A DNA stretch of 17,081 bases, from positions 1 to 17,081 of the forward strand of contig CALJNY010000093.1 of the NCBI GenBank assembly GCA_937981515.1. Reading direction: 5' to 3'. Origin of the DNA: an uncultured Collinsella sp. (GTDB lineage Bacteria > Actinomycetota > Coriobacteriia > Coriobacteriales > Coriobacteriaceae). The position numbers were made by a program, and so were the translations under genes. Shown here piece after piece: positions 8,041-14,569 of the stretch. Each line of letters begins with the position of its first letter. Position 1 is the stretch's first letter. The notes beneath the pieces are model-generated. The model ran no database searches, was not told the DNA's origin, and worked only from the letters and a program-made list of their open reading frames with translations.

Positions 8041-8853
8041 ATGACAGCTATCGATCGAGACCGGGCGCGCGCGGCCTTCAAAAGCTACACCGATGCCTAC
8101 GACGCCACCAACCCACGCATCGCGCTCAAAATCGAGCATACGTACCACGTGGCCGAGGCATGCGATGCCGTAGCGCGCGAGCAGGGCTGGTCGTCAGAAG
8201 ATATTGACCTGGCATGGCTTTGCGGCCTGCTACACGATATGGGCCGCTTTGAGCAGCTGCGACGCTGGGACACCTTTAAGGACGCCGAGAGCATGAGCCA
8301 TGCGGCGCTGGGCATCGAGGTCCTCTTTGGCGAGAATCCCGCCGATGCACCCGCCACGACAAACATCCGTGACTTTATCGAAACCGGTGCGCATGACGAG
8401 CTCATCCGAGCGAGCATCGCCTATCACAGCGACTTTCGCCTGCCGGCACAACTCGACGAGCGTACACGGTGCTTCTGCGATATCGTGCGCGATGGCGACA
8501 AGATCGACATTATGCGCACCATCGCCGACAGCACCGTCGATACCATCCTCAAGGTGGATGAGGACGCGTTTCTAGCCAGTCGCTTCTCGGTACCGACGCT
8601 TGCCGCCTTTGACGAGCATCGGTGCGTCGCGCGCGACGAGCGCAACGAGCCGGCGGACTACCTGGTGGGACTCATCTGCTTTATGTTTGAGCTCGTCTAT
8701 CCAGCGAGCCGCACGCTGGCGCGCGAGCAGGGCGATATCTACCGCCTGCTCGACGCGCCCTTTGGCATTACGCGGCCCTTTACCGACCCCGCCACGCAGG
8801 CGACTTGGAGCCGCCTTAAGGACGAGATGCGCGACTGGCTGGCGCGCGCCTAG
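8041..8853 (+). CDS. HD-domain metal-dependent phosphohydrolase
   Basis: A 270-residue soluble protein. The HD-superfamily metal ligands are visible in order: His36 (EHTYHV), His65-Asp66 (LLHDMGRF), His87 (SMSHAALG), His118 or His129 (SIAYHSDF) and Asp153 (RDGDKIDIM). Extra histidines beyond the minimal H-HD-D set suggest a two-metal site as in many HD phosphodiesterases or nucleotidases. The substrate is not predictable; it has neither the HD-GYP signature nor a RelA/SpoT synthetase part. ATG 8041 has AGGAAG (8030-8035) ahead. The stop codon TAG (8851-8853) overlaps the stop of the converging etfA gene by four bases (CTAG), with no terminator between them. Confidence 0.85.
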   Translation: MTAIDRDRARAAFKSYTDAYDATNPRIALKIEHTYHVAEACDAVAREQGWSSEDIDLAWLCGLLHDMGRFEQLRRWDTFKDAESMSHAALGIEVLFGENPADAPATTNIRDFIETGAHDELIRASIAYHSDFRLPAQLDERTRCFCDIVRDGDKIDIMRTIADSTVDTILKVDEDAFLASRFSVPTLAAFDEHRCVARDERNEPADYLVGLICFMFELVYPASRTLAREQGDIYRLLDAPFGITRPFTDPATQATWSRLKDEMRDWLARA

Positions 8854-10055
8854 CGCTCAAGCTGGGCCAGCAGTTCCTCGACGACCTCGACGGCATCGCC
8901 GACAACCTTGTACTGGGCAGCACCAAAGATGGGGGCATCCGGGTCCTCGTTGATGGCGATAATGCACTCTGCCCCACCGATGCCGGCAAGATGCTGGATG
9001 GCGCCCGAAACACCGATACTCACGAGAAGCTTGGGCGAAACCGATACGCCGGTCTGGCCAATCTGATGGCGACACTCCAACCAGCCGGCCTCCACGACAG
9101 GTCGCGTGCAACCAAGCTCGGCTCCCAGAGCCTCGGCGAGCCTTCGCATCAGGGGCAGATTCTTCTTGGAGCCAATGCCGCGGCCCACCACGACCAAGCG
9201 TTCGGCATCGGCGATCGAGGCCTGCTGCCTCCACTCCTCGGCGGGAATCGAGATCTCGACACGAGCCTTAGCATCATCCGCAAGCGATATCTGGGTGATC
9301 GTACCGGAGCGGTCGTAGTCAAAGTCGGGCGCCTTAAAGATGCCGGGACGAACCGTTGCCATCTGGGGACGATGATTGGGGCAGACGATGGTGGCCATCA
9401 GGTTGCCGCCAAACGCCTGACGCGTCTGTTGCAGCAGTCCCGTCTCCGTATCCATCGAAAGTACGGTGCAGTCAGCCGTAAGGCCCGTCTGCAAGCGCAC
9501 GGCAACGCCGGGTGCCAGTTCGCGGCCAAAAGCGGTCGCACCGTATAGGATGGCCTCGGGTTTGCGTTCGGCTACCAAATCGCAGATCAAGCGGGCGTAG
9601 ACCTCCGCATCGTTTTGGCGCAGGCGCTCGTCGCGACAGGCCAGGACTTCGTCGGCGCCCGCGCAAACCAGATGCTCCAGGTCGCCGAGAGAACCCTCGG
9701 GACCCATACCGATCAGTGCCACCAGACGGCAGTCGCGAGCATCGGCAAGCTCGCGGCCCTTGCCCATAAGCTCATAGGCAACGGGAGTCACCGTATCGTG
9801 CTCGTCGGTCTGCGCGAATACCCAAATGTCTCGATATGCATCAAGGTCCACCGCACCAGCGGCCTCGTCACGCTCGATCGAGATAGCGTTGACAGGGCAG
9901 GCGTCGACGCACCCACCGCATAGGATGCAGCCGTCGGTTACGCGGGCGCATCGGCTGGGTCGCTCGCCTTCCACTACGATGCCGCCCGAGGCACAGGCGC
10001 GAACGCAGCGACCGCAGCCGATACAGGCTTCGCTATCGATAATCAGTCCGCTCAT
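8850..10055 (-). CDS. etfA: Electron transfer flavoprotein alpha subunit with N-terminal 2x[4Fe-4S] ferredoxin domain
   Basis: A 401-residue protein. Residues 1-62 are a bacterial ferredoxin domain with two full cysteine sets: C11-C14-C17-C21 (CIGCGRCVRAC) and C43-C46-C49-C53 (CILCGGCVDACP). The first set lacks the usual proline after its last cysteine. EtfA follows, with its FAD-binding C-terminal domain from about residue 286: GRGIGSKK, GQTG (333-336), VSGAIQH (349-355) and IAINEDPDAPIF (366-377). Such ferredoxin-fused EtfA subunits occur in flavin-based electron-bifurcating complexes, where the clusters pass low-potential electrons to or from ferredoxin. ATG 10055 directly follows the etfB stop with no gap, and GAGGGG lies about nine bases ahead. 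It is the third gene of the dehydrogenase-etfB-etfA operon and should form the ETF dimer with EtfB. Confidence 0.94.
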   Translation of the reverse strand: MSGLIIDSEACIGCGRCVRACASGGIVVEGERPSRCARVTDGCILCGGCVDACPVNAISIERDEAAGAVDLDAYRDIWVFAQTDEHDTVTPVAYELMGKGRELADARDCRLVALIGMGPEGSLGDLEHLVCAGADEVLACRDERLRQNDAEVYARLICDLVAERKPEAILYGATAFGRELAPGVAVRLQTGLTADCTVLSMDTETGLLQQTRQAFGGNLMATIVCPNHRPQMATVRPGIFKAPDFDYDRSGTITQISLADDAKARVEISIPAEEWRQQASIADAERLVVVGRGIGSKKNLPLMRRLAEALGAELGCTRPVVEAGWLECRHQIGQTGVSVSPKLLVSIGVSGAIQHLAGIGGAECIIAINEDPDAPIFGAAQYKVVGDAVEVVEELLAQLER

Positions 10056-10871
10056 CTATGCCATCCCCTCGATAATCTTGGCAAGCTTTGCCGCCTGCTC
10101 GGACGCCGTCCCCTCAACGGCCTCGCACGTTTGGTCACGGTCGGGCACAAACGAGCGCACGACCTGTGTCGGCGACCCGGCAAGACCGCAACGCGCGGGG
10201 TCGGCGTTCACGTCGGCGGCACTGACCACGCGCACGTCCGCCTCCTCCGCCGCGCGAATACCGGCAATACTCGGCATACGCAACTGGTCAATCTCCTTGG
10301 CAGTCGTCATCGCGCACGGCATCTCAAGATAGACCGTCTCCTCGCCGGCATCGCAACCGTGAACGAGCGAAAGCGCACCGCACGTCGTAAAACCTGCGCT
10401 CTGCACGCAGCTCACATCGGTCACGCAGGGAATCTCAAAGGCGCCGGCAAGCTCGGGGCCAATCTGGGCCGTATCGCCATCCACCGCCATCTTGCCGCAG
10501 ATGAGCAGGTCGAAGTCCTCGTCGAGCGCTTCGATGCCGCACTTGAGGGCATAGGTGGTTGCCAGGGTATCGGCGCCCGCAAAGGCTCGGTCGGTCAGCA
10601 GCAGCGCGTCGTCGGCGCCTCGAGCGATGCAGTCGCGCAGCAGCGATTCGGTCGCGGGGATGCCCATCGACACCACCGTCACGCGCACGTCCATGCCAAA
10701 GCCGATAAAGTCGTCCTTCAGCGCCAGCGCGCATTCCAAAGCGCTCGCATCAAAGGGATTAATGACCGCCTGCTTGCCATCGCGCACGATGGTATTGGTC
10801 TTGGGGTCCATCTTGACCTCGGTGCTGCCCGGCACGGCCTTGACGCACACCACCATATGGAAATCGCTCAT
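10056..10871 (-). CDS. etfB: Electron transfer flavoprotein beta subunit, bifurcating type
   Basis: A 271-residue EtfB. Signature stretches are VNPFD-like INPFDASALE (from residue 37), ARGADDALLLTDRAFAGADT (83-102) and GKMAVDGDTAQIGPELA (126-142). The DGDTAQxGP form, rather than the DDxxQTG form of mitochondrial-type ETF, is typical of bifurcating ETFs that bind NAD(H) and a bifurcating FAD. ATG at 10871 is preferred because AGAAAGGGGG lies nine bases ahead; a GTG at 10877 overlaps the upstream dehydrogenase stop (GTGA) but would be only three bases from the same site. The two-base gap to the dehydrogenase gene and zero gap to etfA show one transcript. Role: accept electrons from the dehydrogenase flavin, reduce or oxidise NAD(H) and, through EtfA, ferredoxin. 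Confidence 0.94.
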   Translation of the reverse strand: MSDFHMVVCVKAVPGSTEVKMDPKTNTIVRDGKQAVINPFDASALECALALKDDFIGFGMDVRVTVVSMGIPATESLLRDCIARGADDALLLTDRAFAGADTLATTYALKCGIEALDEDFDLLICGKMAVDGDTAQIGPELAGAFEIPCVTDVSCVQSAGFTTCGALSLVHGCDAGEETVYLEMPCAMTTAKEIDQLRMPSIAGIRAAEEADVRVVSAADVNADPARCGLAGSPTQVVRSFVPDRDQTCEAVEGTASEQAAKLAKIIEGMA

Positions 10872-10873
10872 CT

Positions 10874-12475
10874 TCACGCGCCCCCTTTCTGGTCGAGCTC
10901 ATCCAAGAGCTTCTCCGAAAACAGGTTACCGCGACCCAGCTGCCCGGCAGGATCGAGCTGGAGCTTGAGCCGCGCCGACTCGACCATGGCCTCGTGACCG
11001 TACATCGTCTCCAAGAAGCCCGCCTTGATCTTGCCGACGCCGTGTTCTGCGGAGACGTCACCGCCCATGGCCGTGACCTCGGAAGCCCACTGGGCAAAGA
11101 GTTCTCCGCCGCGGCGATAATCCTGTGCATCGCGCGGCAGAATGTTCACATGCAGATGGTTGTTACCGATATGCCCCCAGGCGGCAGATTCAAGCCCACT
11201 TTCCGCCAGCGTGCGGCGATAGAGGGCGATAACATCGGCCAAGTGCGCGTTGGGCACCGACATGTCCGAACCCAGTTTGGTGATGGTGGGATCCATGCGG
11301 CGGCGCTCGTCGATGAGCATGTTGACGCTCTCGGGCACCGCATGGCGGAAGAATCGCTGACACTCGCGATCGACCTCGGTGCGCGCGACCCATGTCGCAT
11401 CGTCACTGCCGCCCGCAAGCTCCAGTACCCACCCCAAGTGATACAGCTCCTCAGTCGCCTGGGCTTCGTCGTCGCAGTCGAGCTCCACGTAGACACAGAC
11501 CTTGGCGTCTTTGTCGAGCGCAGGCAGCGAGGCAAACGCCGTCGACTGCTCGCGCTGGCGACGTAGAATATCCAGGGCGCCAGCATCGAAGTACTCGATG
11601 GCAGCCGCATGGGACAGGACGGGACGCACAGAATCGGTGAAGGACACGGCCTTGTCTTCGCTGTCGAAGAAGCAGCTCACGCCCCAAACGACCGCGGGTG
11701 CCACCTGCAGGGCAATCTCGAGTTCGGTGATGACGCCGATTGTGCCACACGCACCGATAAACAGATCGATGGCATCCATATCGTCAGCAACGAAATAGCC
11801 CGAAGCATTTTTTGTCTTGGGCATGGTATAGCCGGGAAGATCGAGCTCGAGTGTACGGCCCGCTGCCGTCACGAGCGACAGGTGGCGGCCCTGGGCAAAA
11901 GCCTCGCCGCGCCGAAGCTCAAGCAAATCGCCATCAGCCAGCACGACGTGGAGTCCCGTGATATGTGGGCGCATGGGGCCGTAGGCGTAGCTGCGGGCAC
12001 CGGAGGCGTTACATGCCGCCATGCCGCCCAGACAGGCAGACGCCTCGGTGGGATCGGTGGGAAAAAACTGCTCGGGAGCCTCTTGGAACTCCTCGTAGGC
12101 CTCAAGCGATGCCTGGTCCCAACCAGCGGTCGGCAGCACCTTCTTGCTCAGCTGCTTGCGCAGCTCCGAGAGCACAACGCCCGGCTCCACGCGCAGCAGA
12201 AATTGGCCTTGTTCATCGCGGCGAAGGCCCAAATAGCGATTCATACGGGAAGTATTGAGGATATGCCCGCCGTGGGGCACGGCGCCGGCGGCAAGGCCGG
12301 TTCGGGCGCCCTGAACCGTTACCGGAACACGCTCGACATGGAGCTTTTCCAAAATGGCACGGACCTCGTTTTCCGTTGTCGGAAACGAGATGCTCGAGGC
12401 CTCGCCCGATGCGCGAGATTCATCGCGGCCATACTCTTCGAACTCGTCGGTGAAGGGTTTGATGGTTGCAGACAC
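10874..12475 (-). CDS. FAD-linked 2-hydroxyacid (probably D-lactate) dehydrogenase, GlcD/LctD type
   Basis: A 533-residue flavoprotein. The N-terminal PCMH-type FAD-binding domain shows VQGARTGLAAGAVP (54-67) and the glycine/alanine-rich CLGGMAACNASGARSYAYG stretch (from 149). The C-terminal FAD-oxidase domain shows GHIGNNHLHVN (434-444) and SAEHGVGK (475-482), the conserved histidine motifs of GlcD/D-lactate dehydrogenases. It is about 60 residues longer than typical LctD/GlcD proteins; part of the excess is an extra segment around 117-140 rich in Glu and Gln. No membrane segment is visible, so a soluble ETF-linked enzyme is likely. GTG 12475 is chosen for the strong AAAGGGGGAG site about eight bases ahead. 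It is first in the operon with etfB and etfA. Lactate is the most likely substrate by analogy; glycolate or 2-hydroxyglutarate cannot be excluded. Confidence 0.88.
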   Translation of the reverse strand: MSATIKPFTDEFEEYGRDESRASGEASSISFPTTENEVRAILEKLHVERVPVTVQGARTGLAAGAVPHGGHILNTSRMNRYLGLRRDEQGQFLLRVEPGVVLSELRKQLSKKVLPTAGWDQASLEAYEEFQEAPEQFFPTDPTEASACLGGMAACNASGARSYAYGPMRPHITGLHVVLADGDLLELRRGEAFAQGRHLSLVTAAGRTLELDLPGYTMPKTKNASGYFVADDMDAIDLFIGACGTIGVITELEIALQVAPAVVWGVSCFFDSEDKAVSFTDSVRPVLSHAAAIEYFDAGALDILRRQREQSTAFASLPALDKDAKVCVYVELDCDDEAQATEELYHLGWVLELAGGSDDATWVARTEVDRECQRFFRHAVPESVNMLIDERRRMDPTITKLGSDMSVPNAHLADVIALYRRTLAESGLESAAWGHIGNNHLHVNILPRDAQDYRRGGELFAQWASEVTAMGGDVSAEHGVGKIKAGFLETMYGHEAMVESARLKLQLDPAGQLGRGNLFSEKLLDELDQKGGA

Positions 12476-12729
12476 GCGAACTCCCCCTTTAGCTAACTAC
12501 AGTGTTTGCAGGGAGATGTTACCGCATCGTTTCGTCGACGTGTTCGAGACCGTCTCCATAATTGGCGTTTTTTACGTTCGTGCAATTCGGCGAGCGGCTT
12601 GATTTCCTCGGCAGACGATGCTTTTGACACATATGGCCCCGCCGTCGCCGACCGCGCGATTGTCGCTCGAAAAAAGTTGGAGTATTTTTTGCCGCCTTTT
12701 ACCTGCGGAGACGCCAATCCGTCAAGCAT

Positions 12730-12747
12730 TTGGTCAGAAATTGGTCA
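12730..12747. repeat. Two TTGGTCA direct repeats one helical turn apart
   Basis: TTGGTCA occurs at 12730-12736 and again at 12741-12747, an 11-base period that places both copies on the same face of the helix. The layout is like that of many activator or response-regulator sites. It lies about 75-90 bases before the start of the 98-aa gene at 12821. Regulatory role is inference. Confidence 0.4.
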
Positions 12748-12776
12748 AGTAGCGGCTGATAAGGTCGGCGTCGACA

Positions 12777-12800
12777 GCCAAAACCGATAGAAGTTTTGGC
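12777..12800 (+). promoter_or_regulatory. Leader stem-loop before the 98-aa gene
   Basis: GCCAAAAC (12777-12784) pairs perfectly with GTTTTGGC (12793-12800) around an 8-base loop CGATAGAA. It is ten bases ahead of the ribosome binding site GGAGG (12811-12815) and has no U-tract, so it is not a terminator. It may set mRNA stability or translation of the surface cluster. Confidence 0.4.
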
Positions 12801-12820
12801 CCAGAAGCAGGGAGGTTCCC

Positions 12821-13117
12821 ATGGCATATTACTGGCCCCAGTACGGCATCGCCATCGAAGTCGACGACGATCCCCATCTCCTGCCTTTCGACGAAGAGGC
12901 ATTCCCCGATACGACGGTCTACCACGTTACCACCGATGTGATCTGCGACCCCGAGTCGTTCTCGGCGCTCGCCCACCACATCGCGCATATCCACGACATC
13001 GAGCTCCCTCCCGACTTCGACGAGCTCGTCTACTCGCGCCGTCTGATGCTTCACATGCTCTTTGGAGCGGACCCGTCCACCTTTGCGCGCGTCTATACCG
13101 CCAAGGATGCCGCATGA
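12821..13117 (+). CDS. Uncharacterised 98-aa protein, first gene of the surface cluster
   Basis: A small, acidic, histidine-rich soluble protein with no signal peptide or membrane segment. GGAGG (12811-12815) sits five bases ahead of ATG 12821, so translation is well supported. The first third (YYWPQYGIAIEVDDDPH) loosely resembles the strand-plus-ExD segment of DUF559/VSR-like PD-(D/E)XK nucleases, and VYHVTTDVICDPESFSALA resembles the strand and helix that follow it. The N-terminal part of such a nuclease is missing, so this is at best a remnant or a repurposed fold, and the likeness may be chance. The last codons overlap the next gene (ATGA, 13114-13117), which points to co-translation with a membrane-anchored protein. 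Function unknown. Confidence 0.75.
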   Translation: MAYYWPQYGIAIEVDDDPHLLPFDEEAFPDTTVYHVTTDVICDPESFSALAHHIAHIHDIELPPDFDELVYSRRLMLHMLFGADPSTFARVYTAKDAA

Positions 13118-13623
13118 GCGCGAAGAAGCCACCCCACTTTACAGGCCTGGGTCGTCGCAAGAAGCTCATCGTTGCCTGCTTGGCCATCGTCTGTGCCCTT
13201 GTCGCCGTAGGACTATACGTTTGGCAGTCGCAGCCCGTACCCGAGGCGGGCGCTTCGGTTACGACGGCCGAGGGCAAAACGCGCCAGGAAATCCAAGATG
13301 AGCTCGACGCCATCGTCCGCGACAACATGATGACGATTTCGGTCGCGCCGGTCGCTCAGCTGCAGGAGGACGGCAAACTGCGCGTCAACGTGCAAAACGT
13401 CCAAGACAATAAATTTCCCCAGCGATTCCGCGTCATCCAAAACGACGAGACCATGTACGAATCCGGTGTGGTCGAGACCGGCAAGACAATCGAGACGTGC
13501 CCCGCCGGCGACATCAAAGAAGGCGAGGCGTACATCGAGATCCAGGCACTCGATGCAAAGACCCTCGACAGCCACGGCAATCCGACACGTGTCAAGGTAC
13601 GGGTTGAGCAAACCGAGAACTAG
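13114..13623 (+). CDS. Membrane-anchored extracellular beta-type protein, unknown function
   Basis: A 169-residue protein: a short basic cytoplasmic start (GLGRRKK), one membrane segment at about 17-37 (KLIVACLAIVCALVAVGLYV), then an extracellular part. Residues about 60-165 follow a pattern I recall from many Gram-positive anchored proteins: a MMTISVAP strand, DGKLRVNVQNVQDNKFPQRFRV, then YESGVVETGKTIETCP and AYIEIQALDAKTLDSHGNPTRVKVRV, suggesting a small beta-sandwich. No enzyme motif and no sortase signal are seen. ATG 13114 overlaps the previous stop (ATGA), so it is translationally coupled. The frame is open upstream to 12796 but that region is the preceding gene in another frame. It probably works with the secreted proteins encoded downstream. 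Confidence 0.82.
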   Translation: MSAKKPPHFTGLGRRKKLIVACLAIVCALVAVGLYVWQSQPVPEAGASVTTAEGKTRQEIQDELDAIVRDNMMTISVAPVAQLQEDGKLRVNVQNVQDNKFPQRFRVIQNDETMYESGVVETGKTIETCPAGDIKEGEAYIEIQALDAKTLDSHGNPTRVKVRVEQTEN

Positions 13624-13712
13624 CCTTCCGGCCGACACGGCACCGCATGCAATTCACCAGCATTCGTCCAATCATCGCGGGGACGGCCCGCGGCGAATAG
13701 AAAGGAACGACC

Positions 13713-14321
13713 ATGGACATCACCAGGAACATGAACGGAGTCAGAGCGCTCGTCGTGGGCACAGGGCTCGCGCTCGCGCTCGCAATGGGCGCCGCCCCGA
13801 CGCCAGCTATGGCAGCCGGGCGCGTTGGAACCACGAAGGTAATGGTCAGGACCGAGATCGACAACGTTGAGTTCAAAGTTCCGACGGTTATTCCCTTCGT
13901 CGCCAAGGCCGACGGCACGCTTCAGGGCCCCTCAGAAGACGCGACCACCATCGACAATCATTCGGCCTACGGCATCCATGTCACCAACATGAAGATCGAC
14001 GCCATGAACACCTGGGCCATTGCCGCCGACGCCAAGGCCGGAACCGCGCAGAACTCCATCGACTTTAAGGTCGGCCCCGACGGCGCGCTCCAGAACGCCA
14101 GCGCCGCCGCGCAAGGGACGGGCCTCGATCTTTCCAAGAATGCAGCCTTCGACATGGGCTACCAGGGCATTGCCGGCGGCACGGACAAAATCAAGCTCAA
14201 GACAAGCGGAAACGTCGCCCGCGTCACGCGCGACATCTTCCGCGTAACCGGCGAAGGCGATCAGGTTGCGACGATCACCTGGACGGTCGAGCCCGGTGCG
14301 CACACGGCGTCAGCATCCTAG
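13713..14321 (+). CDS. Secreted beta-module protein with signal peptide
   Basis: A 202-residue exported protein. The signal peptide has Arg5 and Arg11, a hydrophobic core (LVVGTGLALALAMG) and a likely cleavage after Ala34 (PTPAMA/A). The mature part is polar and strand-rich. Residues 57-96 (VPTVIPFVAKADGTLQGP through NHSAYGIHVTNMKID) and the closing VATITWTVEPG form a module pattern shared with the larger secreted protein encoded at 14570. There is no cysteine and no sortase signal in this frame; a LAQTG signal lies just downstream in another frame. AGAAAGGAAC (13699-13708) precedes ATG 13713. No family name is claimed. It may be a pilin-like or matrix-like subunit; that is inference. Confidence 0.82.
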   Translation: MDITRNMNGVRALVVGTGLALALAMGAAPTPAMAAGRVGTTKVMVRTEIDNVEFKVPTVIPFVAKADGTLQGPSEDATTIDNHSAYGIHVTNMKIDAMNTWAIAADAKAGTAQNSIDFKVGPDGALQNASAAAQGTGLDLSKNAAFDMGYQGIAGGTDKIKLKTSGNVARVTRDIFRVTGEGDQVATITWTVEPGAHTASAS

Positions 14322-14335
14322 CGTTTGGGCCAGCC

Positions 14336-14551
14336 ATGGCCTTTGCCCAGCAAGAACAGGCGCAGGCCGCCACGCAAGTGACGGTCGACCTCTCGGAGCT
14401 CGACCGCGGCGACCGCGAGGAACCGTTGGCGCAGACAGGCGACAGACGATGGCTCTTGGCAGCAGGCGCCACAGCAGCAGGCGCGGGAACCGCCGGCCTC
14501 GGTCTGCACATCAAACGCAGCCAGAAACAAAACACGGACAGGCCGCACTAA
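14336..14551 (+). CDS. Small LAQTG sortase-substrate protein, start uncertain
   Basis: The frame ends in a complete cell-wall sorting signal: LAQTGD, then a hydrophobic span (WLLAAGATAAGAGTAGLGL), then a basic tail HIKRSQK. This predicts sortase anchoring to peptidoglycan. The first ATG (14336) has no ribosome binding site and would give 71 residues without a full signal peptide. Upstream codons in the same frame (14279-14335) read as a convincing signal peptide, with GRAR, then GVSILAFGPAMAFA and a cleavage site before QQEQAQA, but contain no ATG, GTG or TTG; only a CTG at 14279 is available. The gene may use an unusual start, may have lost its start, or may be joined to the preceding secreted protein by a frameshift. 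The true product is therefore unsettled, although the sorting signal itself is clear. Confidence 0.65.
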   Translation: MAFAQQEQAQAATQVTVDLSELDRGDREEPLAQTGDRRWLLAAGATAAGAGTAGLGLHIKRSQKQNTDRPH

Positions 14552-14569
14552 ATTAGCTAAGGAGACCCC

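Larger units (their letters stand above)
12476..12820. other. 345-base gap without a convincing gene; repeats and a hairpin
   Basis: This is the divergent region between the ETF operon (minus) and the surface cluster (plus). It holds the minus-strand ribosome binding site of the dehydrogenase near 12483-12490, two A/T runs (12669-12674 and 12685-12690), a TTGGTCA repeat at 12730 and 12741, and a hairpin at 12777-12800. Open frames exist on both strands (12506-12790 plus, 12493-12729 minus) but have no ribosome binding site and no recognisable protein motif. A TTGACA at 12624-12629 has no matching -10. It could be a promoter region, a decayed gene or a small dispersed element. Confidence 0.5.

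Noticed and set aside
10131..12496. Plus-strand open frames of nearly 300 codons opposite etfB and the dehydrogenase
   Set aside because: His/Arg/Gly-rich shadows of well-supported minus-strand genes in GC-rich DNA; no motif is seen.
12624..12652. TTGACA at 12624 as a promoter for the surface cluster
   Set aside because: A 16-18 base spacing leads into GC-rich sequence with no -10 box.
13713..14551. Programmed -1 frameshift joining the secreted protein to the LAQTG signal
   Set aside because: No slippery heptamer or downstream structure is visible near 14280-14321, and the intervening codons look like a signal peptide, which would be odd in the middle of a protein. Left open only as a sequencing or strain-level indel.
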